Below the pieces are notes generated by a model. That model ran no database searches. It saw only the letters and a list, made by a program, of their open reading frames with translations, and was not told the origin of the DNA. DNA of 28,732 nt from Entrophospora sp. SA101 (Eukaryota > Glomeromycota > Glomeromycetes > Entrophosporales > Entrophosporaceae). The stretch covers positions 1 through 28,732 of the forward strand of contig CAUDNR010004466.1 in assembly GCA_958430865.1 (NCBI GenBank). The letters are read 5' to 3'. The first letter of the stretch is position 1, and each line of letters starts with the position of its first letter. A program made the position numbers and the translations under genes. This document shows, piece after piece, positions 11,443 to 21,952 of this stretch.

Positions 11443-14420
11443 TATGATATTTTATATTTTATATAATATAATAATAATATGCGTGAAAAATGAATTTTCT
11501 TTTCATATACAACGGTAATATTTAGGAGAGCGAGAGAAAGAAAAGGAGAGGGGGAAAAAAAAATGAATGAATGAATATTTTAATAGTTTTTTTTACTTAT
11601 TTTATCAAAACTTGTTGCTAAAAAAAAGTAAAAAGTAAAAAAAAATATTAAATATTTTTTGAAAAATGAAAAACAATTTCGAATTATTTATATTATTTTG
11701 ATAATCTAAATTATTTACTTTATTTCCTCATTAATACTAAATATTTACCAAACTAATTTAGCGTCAGGCTTCTGCATTGTTTAAAGTTGCAGACATTGTT
11801 ATAAAAAGGGAATTTTTGATGTTTATAAATAATATTTTAAAAGTAATAAAGAGCATACAAACGAGCAAAATCAGTAAATTATAATATTAACACTATTATC
11901 AAATTTAGTAAACAATGATCTATTATTATTTTATTACATTAATTTGGAAATCTAATTTATCATAATGCTTAAAAATTCCAAGTTGTTATGCATAACGGTA
12001 AAATTAATTAACACACATGAAATTGAATTCCTCGTAAAAAACCAATAATAATAATAACAATAACAACATTAGATGATTTTCGTTTCATTATTATTATGTG
12101 AACAGATATAGAAATATGTCGATTATAGAATATCAACCAACATATAAATTAATAATAATCTTGAAAATCATCTGCATTGTACACTCGTTTGAAAGGTTTT
12201 AATCCCGATTATGCTAACTGTTCAAGTGCTTGACCAAGTAGAAAATCGTAAACGATTTTCTGGACCAGGGAAGACATGTTAAAAAATTTTTTTTTTGTTT
12301 GCTGTGATTAAAAGCCTACTTATTCATTACCTTAATAATATAAAATCGTAATGTAACGTATATGAAACATTATGCCACAAAAAAAAATTTTTTTTCAGGT
12401 GTAGTAACCAGCTACATGATGATGGCTGTCCTTAATAACGTGATTGTGATATTATTATATAGAGGATGAAACAAGAAAACTGTTACGAAGCCATAATAAT
12501 GGGGGTAATAAATCTGAAAGCATGGATTCAATAAGGATTTAGTTTTTCCCCTTCTGGTTTGCTTTCAATTTGTTAATGGGATTTTGTTTTAGACGGCAAG
12601 CTGTTTTCTTTCAATCACAAACTGTGAATATTCAACCTTTTCGTCAAATTCCTCTCAGCTATTGTTAGTAAGGGCTTGTGATCTGCGTGTTTCAACATAC
12701 AAGGCACTCTTGTTATAATAACATTCTCATTATATCAAAACCAAAAGTTTATGAATATAAATTTACTTGTGTAATAATGACTGACATTCACCGTTATACG
12801 ATAATTTTGTTGGGTCGGTCACCCATAATTTATATCTATTTGTAATTGGTTCAAGCAATATGCTCATAAGCTGGCTATCTTTTTTTGAGGAGAAAAATTC
12901 GGGAGTAACTTCAAAAAATTATTCTTCTTTATTTTATATGTTGAACTAACATTATTAACAACCTCTAAACACATATGCTTTAAACCTCATCTGCTTGTAA
13001 AATTTAGATGATAACATTTGATCAAAAATTTGTTGGGTCAAATGCCAAGGAATTTCAAATATTTATTATTATTTACATACAATATATATATATATACAAC
13101 AAGAGATATTACACAATAAAAAGTATTTTTTCGAGAACTTTTTGTAATTGTGGTATGACAAACTTTCATCAATATTAAAATCATTAAACTTTTCCAAAGG
13201 CCAGAAATTTTTCTTATGGAATCTCTAACTTGGATATTCAAAATTAATTAATTTACAAATAATTCAAATATTTGAATAGAAACCTTAAAAGCAATAAATA
13301 ACAAGAACGCTAGTGACAAAGTCGTTGTCATAAATCATATTTCTAGTATATTTTTTTCAAACTATAATCGCCATAATATAACAATAATAATTTATGGACT
13401 TTTGGCCAATGGTTGAAACGAAGAATCTATCCACTAACTATATGAATTGATATACATATGTGACCCGCCATCAATTCTTATTATGTTTAACTTCAAACTA
13501 CAAAAATAGATTTTCTCAATTTTCAATTCATCACAATGTACTCGGCAACATTGTTAGCGATTTAGACAGAAGCTTATCTGATTGCAAAGTATAAAGCCAC
13601 TATTATATATAGCAAGCACTTTAATAATTTCGTTGAACAAAATTCGATTTTTATGACAAAGATGGCGTTATTTTGAATTCTCTCAATTGGAACTATTTTT
13701 TTGTTTACTTTATATAGACTGACTCTATTTACTTTTTAAGTATCAAAATATTTTAGTAAAATTACAATATATATTAATTATTTATATTTTAAAAAAAAAT
13801 CATGGTAAAAATAAAAAATATTAATTTTATATAAATAAGTACCGAACTACAAACATCACTAGATATGATTGATTTAAAAGTATAAACTATTGGTTGTTAA
13901 TGTATTATTGTAAATTAAGTTTAGCAGCAAAATCAAACAGTCTCTTTGAAAAGCAACCGATAGTTATATCTCAAAGTATATGAATGCTGAAATACTTTTA
14001 TGATAAATCAACCGCTAGAGTTTGGTGTTGACGAAGTTATTCTTTAAATAATGCAATTTCCATTTTTCAATTTTTCAAGATTTGTATTCAATTCTTTCTT
14101 TATCAATTAATCCTGTTAGAAAAAAACAGAAATTTAAAGACAACTGTTACACGCCATTTAATTAATTGTAACTGTTATTTCTCAAAAAAAAAAAAAAAAA
14201 CTTCACTATTCATTAAAGCACAAGTCAAATTTGAATTTTATAAAAATATTTATTTATAATGAATTATTATCACCAAAAAGAGTGAAATTTGTATTTAAAA
14301 CTAGTAATGAGATGTATAGTGATGCTCTGGTTAATTCTGATAGAAAAGATTATTTTTTTTTTTATTAGTCAAGAGCTTTCTGAAAATGGAAAAAGAATAT
14401 TGTAAAAGAAAAGTTTATTT
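11443..14420. other. Gene-poor AT-rich region upstream of the receptor
   Basis: No convincing gene was found. The first part (11443-11580) should hold the receptor promoter and contains a purine-rich gagaga stretch near 11525. The rest is AT-rich DNA with homopolymers, a 9-bp-arm palindrome at 12241-12260 and a short hairpin (acaatgt...acattgt, near 13534-13556). A 67-codon minus-strand ORF at 13038-13241 has no recognisable domain. Confidence 0.5.
12241..12260. repeat. Short perfect inverted repeat
   Basis: GAAAATCGT at 12241-12249 is followed after AA by its exact reverse complement at 12252-12260. Partial complementarity extends outward (ccaagta on the left, tggaccagg on the right). No gene or TA-flanked element surrounds it, so its role is unknown. 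Confidence 0.6.
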
Positions 14421-14434
14421 ATGAGTTTGAATTA

Positions 14435-14995
14435 AGAAATGCAGCTTATAAAAAAAGGCAAACCAAAAGAATGTAAAAAGTGTAAATTGATAAATTTCTC
14501 TGATAGATTCTGTGAAGTTTGTATTGGTTTACAATTACAGAGTCTTTTCACTACTTGGATATCTGAAAATAACATTATTGATAACTTTATTCAATAATGT
14601 CAAATGAAATCATCTTTTGCCACAATATATTTTAGAATGGGATACCTTTTGAGCAATTTGAAGATATAACAAAATTAACTGAAGGTGGATTTAGTTCAAT
14701 TTATATGGACAAGAGGATAAATAATTGATTATGATAATAATAAAAAAGGAATTTAGTTATTTTGGAAGGCAAAATGTAGTATTAAAAAAAATTTAAATGA
14801 TTCAAGTAATCCAGAAAAAGGCTTTTTCGATGAGGTTGGTAGTTGTCGTTTATATCAAAAATAAATAATACAATACTAATTGATTTTATATTTATTTCAG
14901 GCAATGAATTATTGCAAACTTAAATCAGTGAGAATTGTTCCTTGCCATGGTATAACTAAATTCTCAGATAATGGAAATTATGTATTTAGACAGGC
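14435..14995 (+). pseudogene. Decayed protein kinase (Rhizophagus-type expanded family)
   Basis: Three reading frames together show a paired-cysteine N-terminal segment (CKKCKLINFSDRFCEVC) and a linker ending in LQSLFTTWISENNIIDNFIQ. The start of a kinase domain follows (PFEQFEDITKLTEGGFSSIY, the glycine loop), then a VVLKK-like lysine strand, and MNYCKLKSVRIVPCHGITKF after a recognisable intron (14835-14900). This layout is typical of the large kinase family of Rhizophagus. There is an in-frame stop after NFIQ (near 14597), an extra G near 14640, a small deletion after the glycine loop, further frame breaks, and loss of everything past the N-lobe (no HRD or DFG). It is clearly dead. Confidence 0.75.
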
Positions 14996-15321
14996 AAATA
15001 TTCGATCGTCAAATCACAAGTTCGATATAATATAAAATGTATAGAATTTAATTGTAAAGTTCATTACAGTCACAGCGGATTTCTTGTTACAACAGGTTTA
15101 AATATTGGCCCTTTTTTATTAATTATAATATTAATATTGATATTAAAAATGTTATCATAAGGGATTTTATTAATTAAATTTGTTCCATATCCACAACGTT
15201 AACGGATTTTTGATGGGGTCTTCTATATTAATATGGCTATATACTACAGCGGATTCACGTGACATAAATTTATGAATTATCAAAAATGGATAAAAATAAA
15301 ATAATAGATTATTTTTAAGGT
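14996..15321. other. Spacer with a repeated cagcggatt motif
   Basis: No gene is visible. The motif cagcggatt occurs near 15075 and again near 15247, the second time next to cacgtgac, within AT-rich DNA. An imperfect inverted pair (atttttgat near 15204, atcaaaaat near 15278) flanks the second copy. This may be a remnant of a repeat element, but no ends could be set. Confidence 0.3.
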
Positions 15322-15750
15322 CAGTGTTAAAATAAAGCAATAAAACAAACAATTTTATTCAAAGATTTACGAGTAAAAAATTTTCTAAAATAAACCAATA
15401 CAAACAATTGATAGATTATTTGTCCAAAAGTTTGCGAGTAACAACTTTCCCAAGTTTCTAAAATAAATCAATAAACAAACAATTGATGGGTTATTTGTCC
15501 GAATGTTTGCAAGTAACAACTCTCTTTAAGTTTCTAAATAAATCAATGAATCAATAAACAAACAATTGATAGTTGTCCGAGTAATAACCTTTTCCAAGTT
15601 TCTAAAATAAATCAATAAACAAACAATTGATAGATTATTTTTGCGAGTAACAAAATTTTCCAAGTTACTAAAATAAATTAACAAAACCAACAATTGATAG
15701 ATTAATAGATTATTTATCAATTTTTAAAACAATAAACAAAACAAGATCAT
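15322..15750 (+). repeat. Degenerate minisatellite, about 63-83 bp unit
   Basis: At least five units share caataaacaaacaattgatagattatttgtcc followed by gagtaacaa-ttttcc-aagtttctaaaataaat. The aacaattgat core occurs near 15403, 15478, 15561, 15624 and 15690, giving periods of about 75, 83, 63 and 66 bp. A diverged half-unit lies near 15340. ORFs called here are repeat artefacts. Confidence 0.8.
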
Positions 15751-15835
15751 TTTTCCCAAAGATTCATAATAAAGTCAATTAGATTATAAATACAACCAAA
15801 TATTACAATAAATTATTTTATCCCTGTATTTTAGA

Positions 15836-16107
15836 TTATTAATTTTTTGCCGATCATCACCAATTTTGCCGCAGGGAATCCGTTGTGGCAAGGTTTGACT
15901 GTTTACAGAACAAATCGAAACCAAAATCTTGGTTCATTCATTATAGATAACAGTTCGGTTCTTGGATACGTCTGTATAAAGAGCTTTGACTACACTTATT
16001 ACTATTATACTCTACGTGCTGAATTTTTTGATGCGAAGATCTTTCTTATAAAGAAAACACGGGTTACCTTTTTTGATACAAATCAAGTAGTACTTGCTAA
16101 AATGTAA
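15836..16107 (+). pseudogene. Orphan ORF fragment without a start codon
   Basis: An open frame of about 90 codons follows a plausible splice acceptor (tgtattttag ending near 15834) and ends at the TAA at 16105-16107. It has no ATG near its 5' end and no upstream exon was recognised. The protein reads like a folded, aromatic-rich beta protein (NPLWQGLTVYRTNRNQNLGS ... KKTRVTFFDTNQVVLAKM). The last strands faintly recall LURP-one/tubby-like domains, but this is too weak for a call. It could be the last exon of a broken gene. Confidence 0.35.
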
Positions 16108-16199
16108 AGTGAACATTATTATTATGTCATAGTTAACGAAATTTAGAAACGCGCATAAGAAAAAATTCTCACACTCTTTAATTATCATTATATAAAAAA

Positions 16200-16631
16200 A
16201 TGACACAATCTCGTAAGGAAAAATCCATAAAAGATACACATAAACTTGAACAATGGGAAAATGATATTGAAATGAACGGACCTTATCCCGAGAGTAGAGA
16301 AGATCCAAAAAATTGGTATGAACTTTATTATCATCATTGTTGTTGTTATTGCGTTGTCATCATTTATAATAATGTTCATAAACATAGGTCATGGAAAGAA
16401 CTCGGTAATGAACAACATGAAGAAATTAATGCACCAGATGAAATCTTGCCAACTTTGGCACCACAAGATTCAACGCCAATAGAAGAAAGATATAACGTTA
16501 AAAAAATAGATGAAATCATGACTAAAATTGCAACTGATCCAATTGATAACCGAGAAGATAAAAATCAAAAAGGAAAGAAGGAGCCCATTTTTGTTGAAAA
16601 AAATGAAAGTGGTGTTGCAGAGCTAATTTAA
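16200..16631 (+). CDS. Small acidic hydrophilic protein, function unknown
   Basis: Exons 16200-16315 and 16388-16631 give 119 codons plus stop. The start is the first ATG after a stop-rich leader. The splice removes a 72-nt intron (GTATGA donor, CATAG acceptor) that is open in frame. It would otherwise add 24 residues rich in Tyr, His and Cys, unlike the rest of the protein. The spliced protein is charged and probably disordered (MTQSRKEKSIKDTHKLEQW at the start, then Glu/Asp/Lys-rich segments) with no signal peptide, helix or known motif. I do not recognise it. It is convergent with BRE1. Confidence 0.55.
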   Translation: MTQSRKEKSIKDTHKLEQWENDIEMNGPYPESREDPKNWYELYYHHCCCYCVVIIYNNVHKHRSWKELGNEQHEEINAPDEILPTLAPQDSTPIEERYNVKKIDEIMTKIATDPIDNREDKNQKGKKEPIFVEKNESGVAELI

Positions 16632-17024
16632 TGTTTCATTTTCTTCTCATTTGAATGATTTTACTATATATAATGGACCAGTCCAAGATGTTTCTTCTAT
16701 TCAGAGATGAAGATCTCGCATCAAATCCACGATTTGTTTTACAATAAAAAGACTTTTTTTTAATCATCAATTAATTATTATTTTACAAAGAAGTTTTTAA
16801 TTGAACAAAATAATAATAATAATATAATTTTTGAATCTTTTCATTCAATTAAGGAAATAATTTGTTATATATATGTTCATCCAACATCTCCTCGATATAT
16901 ATTTATTAATAAATGGGAGAAACAATCTGCACTAAAGGAAAAAAAACCTAAATATTGATTGATAGATGGTTTGTTAAATCTTAATTTAAAAAGAAAGTTT
17001 GAACAACTTCTAACCAATTAATCA
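16632..17024. other. Convergent spacer before the BRE1 stop
   Basis: About 390 bp between two 3' ends, AT-rich, with an aataaaaag sequence near 16744 that could be a polyadenylation signal. No gene is seen. Confidence 0.4.
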
Positions 17025-20000
17025 CTATAAAAAGATTTGTTTGATATCAGTGACACCGAATCCTAAACCACACGTAGCACATTTACGATTTCGAGCTTCT
17101 ACTTGTATATCCAGACATTCTTTACAAAAAATGTGCATACATTTTACAATGCAATGGGATTTGAATCTAATAGCACATGTTGAACATTTCAACAATTTCT
17201 ATTAAATATAGATATATCAGATTAAATATTAGAAGAAAATTGAACAAAAAAATAAAATAAAATCATCATTACCTCATAACTATATAATAATTTTTCGGCT
17301 GTAACATTTGATTGATTATTATTTAATTCCTCCACCTTTTTTTTACTATTTTCTAATTCTTCATTTAATCTCCTAATTTTAAATGTTTCTCTCTCATATG
17401 ATTTTGTTAAGTCGTCATATCTTTTTTGGAGCTAGATATAGAAATAAAACGTTATATTTATTTATGTTCCAATAATAATAATAATAATAATAGTAGTAGT
17501 AAACGATAATAATATTTTATTACATCTATATAGGAATTGTAAGCTTTGTCTATTTTTTCTTTCATTTCTTTTTGTTGTTGAGTCATTTCAATTAATTTGA
17601 GTTTGTGAACATCAACCACTTGTTTAGAACATGCTATTTCTTTATTAGCGTTTTCCTAATCAAAAAAAATAAAAATAAATATATATTTAGTTACATTTAT
17701 ACCAGCGAAAATACGAGAGAGAGAGTGCATGTAATACAAGTGTATAGGTAACGAACCAATTGTGATTTAAGATTATCTTCCAAGTATTTCATTTGTCGAA
17801 TATGATCAGTTTGACTTTGAATAACTGTGGACAAATGATTTTTCTGTTTTTTTAATGATACATTTTCCATCCAAATGGCATTCAATCTTTGTCTGGCTTT
17901 TGATTCCTAAATGTTCAATTAATAATATATAAATAGATAAAATTACCCTTAAATATATGTATGTATAATTTAGTTTATGATTGGGATGATTTAAAAAACA
18001 TACAGATTCCCTTGCAATTTGTAACCTTTCATCTTGTGCAATAATTTCAAATACTTTTCGTGTATTTTCTTCATCTTGACGTGTCCAATGATCACCTAAA
18101 ACTTGAAGTTCTTGCAATAATTCTTTCTCATTCTTAAAAAATTAATAATAGTAGTTAGAAACAATAAAACTAAATAAATGTATGTAGTTATAATTATTAC
18201 CGCAATAATAAAACATCTTACTTTTTTAAGATAATCGCATTCAGATTCTTCAACAATTTCTATTAAATATAGATATATCAGATTAAATATTAGAAGAAAA
18301 TTGAACAAAAAAATAAAATAAAATCATCATTACCTCATAACTATATAATAATTTTTCGGCTGTAACATTTGATTGATTATTATTTAATTCCTCCACCTTT
18401 TTTTTACTATTTTCTAATTCTTCATTTAATCTCCTAATTTTAAATGTTTCTCTCTCATATGATTTTGTTAAGTCGTCATATCTTTTTTGGAGCTAGATAT
18501 AGAAATAAAACGTTATATTTATTTATGTTCCAATAATAATAATAATAATAATAGTAGTAGTAAACGATAATAATATTTTATTACATCTATATAGGAATTG
18601 TAAGCTTTGTCTATTTTTTCTTTCATTTCTTTTTGTTGTTGAGTCATTTCAATTAATTTGAGTTTGTGAACATCAACCACTTGTTTAGAACATGCTATTT
18701 CTTTATTAGCGTTTTCCTAATCAAAAAAAATAAAAATAAATATATATTTAGTTACATTTATACCAGCGAAAATACGAGAGAGAGAGTGCATGTAATACAA
18801 GTGTATAGGTAACGAACCAATTGTGATTTAAGATTATCTTCCAAGTATTTCATTTGTCGAATATGATCAGTTTGACTTTGAATAACTGTGGACAAATGAT
18901 TTTTCTGTTTTTTTAATGATACATTTTCCATCCAAATGGCATTCAATCTTTGTCTGGCTTTTGATTCCTAAATGTTCAATTAATAATATATAAATAGATA
19001 AAATTACCCTTAAATATATGTATGTATAATTTAGTTTATGATTGGGATGATTTAAAAAACATACAGATTCCCTTGCAATTTGTAACCTTTCATCTTGTGC
19101 AATAATTTCAAATACTTTTCGTGTATTTTCTTCATCTTGACGTGTCCAATGATCACCTAAAACTTGAAGTTCTTGCAATAATTCTTTCTCATTCTTAAAA
19201 AATTAATAATAGTAGTTAGAAACAATAAAACTAAATAAATGTATGTAGTTATAATTATTACCGCAATAATAAAACATCTTACTTTTTTAAGATAATCGCA
19301 TTCAGATTCTAGCTTTGAAATTTTTTTCGCTGACTCATCTATTTTTTTTGCTAGAACATGTATTGTATCATCGCTTGGATCACTTATACCGTACCTTTTA
19401 TCATACTCTGCTAATCGTGATTTTAACTCATCAACTTCTCTTTTATATCCAAGTTCAGAAATTTTCATTCTCTGATATTCTTGCATATCTGGAGGCACAT
19501 TGTTCATATAATCTTCTAATTGTTGTTCCAATTTAGCTCTAATTTCTTCTGATTGTCTATTTTTTTCCACACCAAATTTGTATATATATGTGTGTGTGTG
19601 TATGTGTATGTATTATTTCAATAATTATTTTAGTAAATTATCTATTAAAAAAATTGTTTAATAATAATTTAGAAGAAAAAAAAGAGAGAAGAGGAGAAAA
19701 GGCTTGCAATACTTTAATCTTTCTTGTAAATGATAATCATACGATAATTTTTGTTGAATTAATTCAAATGTGTTGGCACCTGATGCTATTTCATCGTAAG
19801 AAAATTCTGGAGGTTGAACAGGATTACAATAAAAATCTACGGCTTTTTTGTTACCCTCTTGTGCTGCTAATTTCATGTGTAATCTTCTGACTTCATCCAT
19901 CAATTGTTTAATTATAGTTTTGCGATCATTTGCAATCACCCTTAAAGCATTTATTTGATGGAAATCAGTAGGTAGCATTGCTCTTAACTTGTCCACCTCC

Positions 20001-21834
20001 ATTGTTACATCATCTCTTTGTGCACGAATTCTGTCCAAATCTGTGAGAAGTTTATTTAACTGTTCTTCTACATCCTTTTTAGCAAGCTTATTTTCTTCCT
20101 ATTAATTAACATTTTAAATATAAGTCATTTGGTACAAAAAAAAAGAAAAAAAAACAATGAAAATTAAAAATATCCAACTTGAATCTGATTTGTTGCCGAA
20201 TTCCTAGTGGCTATCATTTTCTCCATTTCGCGACTATTTTGTTCCATAAATGTACGCAAATAATCCAAATTTTCTTTGCAATGAAGATATTGAAGTTGTA
20301 GGTTTTTATATAGTGATGATTCTGTCACTCGAGAATCTGGAATAACTTTTATCTAAATAAAAAAAAGTGTCAAAAAAATTTTTTTTTTGATATTGATTCA
20401 CTGATTAATTAATTAAATTAATTACTTGTTCATGAAGTTTATTAATCTCTATTTTTAAATTCGCCTTTTCTTTTGACATCTCTTCTAATTCTTTTAAGCG
20501 AGACTCAGAAAGTGATTGAAACTGGATTAATTTTTCTTCTAATAGTTTTGACTATACAAATAAATTTATATTAAAAATGAGATGGATCTTTTTTTTTACA
20601 AAAAAAAAAAAATATATATTCTAGAGAAAAAAGACTCGCGAACATTATTATCGTTAGATTGTGATCCTTGTGAAGTTTGAGTTTTAACGCCTGACCAATA
20701 TCCAAGAGTAACACTTTTTGACCTATCCATACGTTTCTCAGCTTGTTTTAATTGTTCCTCAGTTGACTCTAATTTCTCTATTTTTTCTCCAAGCTTATTT
20801 TTTGTCATTTGTAATTCGTCTTTGAGAGCAATTATCTTTAACATTATTAAAATAATAATTTAATAAATTATTATAATAAAATCATGATCATCATCACAAC
20901 CGCTATTATTACCTCAAACGTCATAGAGTGAAATTTTTCTTGGAGTACATCAATTTCTTTATTAACATGTGTATAAAGTTGGTTTAATTCCTGATTTTCT
21001 GATCGTAGTGAACGGACTAATATGTTTTCTCTTGACGTAGGATCACCAGGTTCATCTTGTAAATCTTTAATGAGATTACTTCTTTTTTCAATCCATAAAA
21101 TTATTTTTTCCAAAAGTTGTTTTACAATTTCTTTTGTAGAAGTACATTTTTCAGCAATTGCACGCTCAATTCGTTCAATAGATTGATCTTCATTATCAAT
21201 TTGAATAAGTCTTTTAAGAAAATCCGAATCACGAAGTTGCGCTTTATTTTGTTAATTATTTCCCATCAGCAGAAAGAATATAAATTAATATCAATATCAA
21301 TATCAATATCAATATGATATAAAATATAAAAACTAGATATGAATATTATTGTTATCATTATTTATATACCAATCGGAGGAGCCAAGTTAGATAAACTGCC
21401 ATTATCATCCACTCTATCAATAAGCATCTTCAAATCAATTAATAACTATCAAATCGATTAATAATAATAAATAAATAAAGGAATCGCAAATATTTGAAAA
21501 AATAAAATTTAAATGCTAATAAAATTAAACAAACTTGCTCCCAATATCTATTGACAAGGCTTAAATGCTTATCATAGTTTTCTTGCTTGCTCTCAAGCTG
21601 TTTGTTCCATTGAAGTACACGTTCTGCTTCACGTTTGTATTCTTGTAGAGCACGGTATATAGCTTCCTTTTGGTAAGTCTAAATAAACATTGTTTTGAAA
21701 ATATATTAATGCTAAATAGATTACCTTTCCTTGTTTTTTTTTTTTAAATAATAATAATGTTCCATAGGCCAATATAATTAATATTTTGAATTTCTAACCT
21801 CTAGCCAATTAGGATCTGAAAAGTCAAAATTCAT
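17025..21834 (-). CDS. BRE1: BRE1 (RNF20/40-type) H2B E3 ubiquitin ligase, interrupted by a duplication
   Basis: Exons (minus): 21834-21799, 21678-21535, 21445-21370, 21241-20913, 20835-20644, 20551-20426, 20352-20179, 20098-19713, 19556-19283. Next is copy A: 19193-19065, 18967-18818, 18716-18585, 18492-18334. A junction exon 18259-18222 follows. Copy B is 18132-18004, 17906-17757, 17655-17524, 17431-17273, and the last exon is 17198-17025. Counting one copy gives 826 residues, a normal BRE1 size. Almost the whole protein is coiled coil. The final 57 residues are a C3HC4 RING (CSTC ... CIVKCMHIFCKEC ... KCATC) ending GFGVTDIKQIFL, as in BRE1. The family monoubiquitinates histone H2B with Rad6. 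As assembled, the 38-nt junction exon shifts the frame and ends translation before the RING. Skipping it restores frame with a doubled coiled coil (1016 residues). The exon-5 donor (GTTCGC at 20643) is weak and that boundary is tentative. Confidence 0.85.
17188..19309. repeat. Perfect 1061-bp tandem duplication (two copies) inside BRE1
   Basis: Copies are 17188-18248 and 18249-19309. Matching runs from 17188/18249 to 18249/19310, so junction homology is about one base. No differences were found, including in the AAT and GA microsatellites. The unit runs from the end of exon 9 through four complete coiled-coil exons to the first bases of the RING exon. Confidence 0.95.
21278..21313 (+). repeat. 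ATATCA hexamer microsatellite in a BRE1 intron
   Basis: About five to six copies of atatca in the intron between exons 3 and 4 of BRE1. Confidence 0.85.
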
Positions 21835-21952
21835 CTTTGCGAGTATCAGAAACGATGTTTATTAATTAACATTAAAAAGAAATTAAAATCATTACGATTA
21901 TAAATGTAACACGAACGCACAGAATTTTGATATTTAAAATAAATAATTAATA
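21835..21952. promoter_or_regulatory. Divergent 118-bp spacer between BRE1 and PPIH
   Basis: The start codons of BRE1 (minus) and PPIH (plus) are only 118 bp apart, so this segment must hold both 5' leaders and probably a shared promoter. It is AT-rich with one GC-richer patch (cacgaacgcacag near 21910-21922). No named factor site can be assigned. Confidence 0.6.

Noticed and set aside
13038..13241. 67-codon minus-strand ORF in the gene-poor region
   Set aside because: No recognisable domain or splice partners. Another frame of the same strand looks equally protein-like, so at best it is an unidentifiable relic.
15322..15750. Regularly spaced repeats resembling a CRISPR array
   Set aside because: The repeats are degenerate, spacing varies, the spacers are themselves repeated, and the DNA is clearly eukaryotic.
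19588..19890. 100-codon plus-strand ORF
   Set aside because: It starts in a GT microsatellite and overlaps BRE1 intron and exon 8 in antisense.
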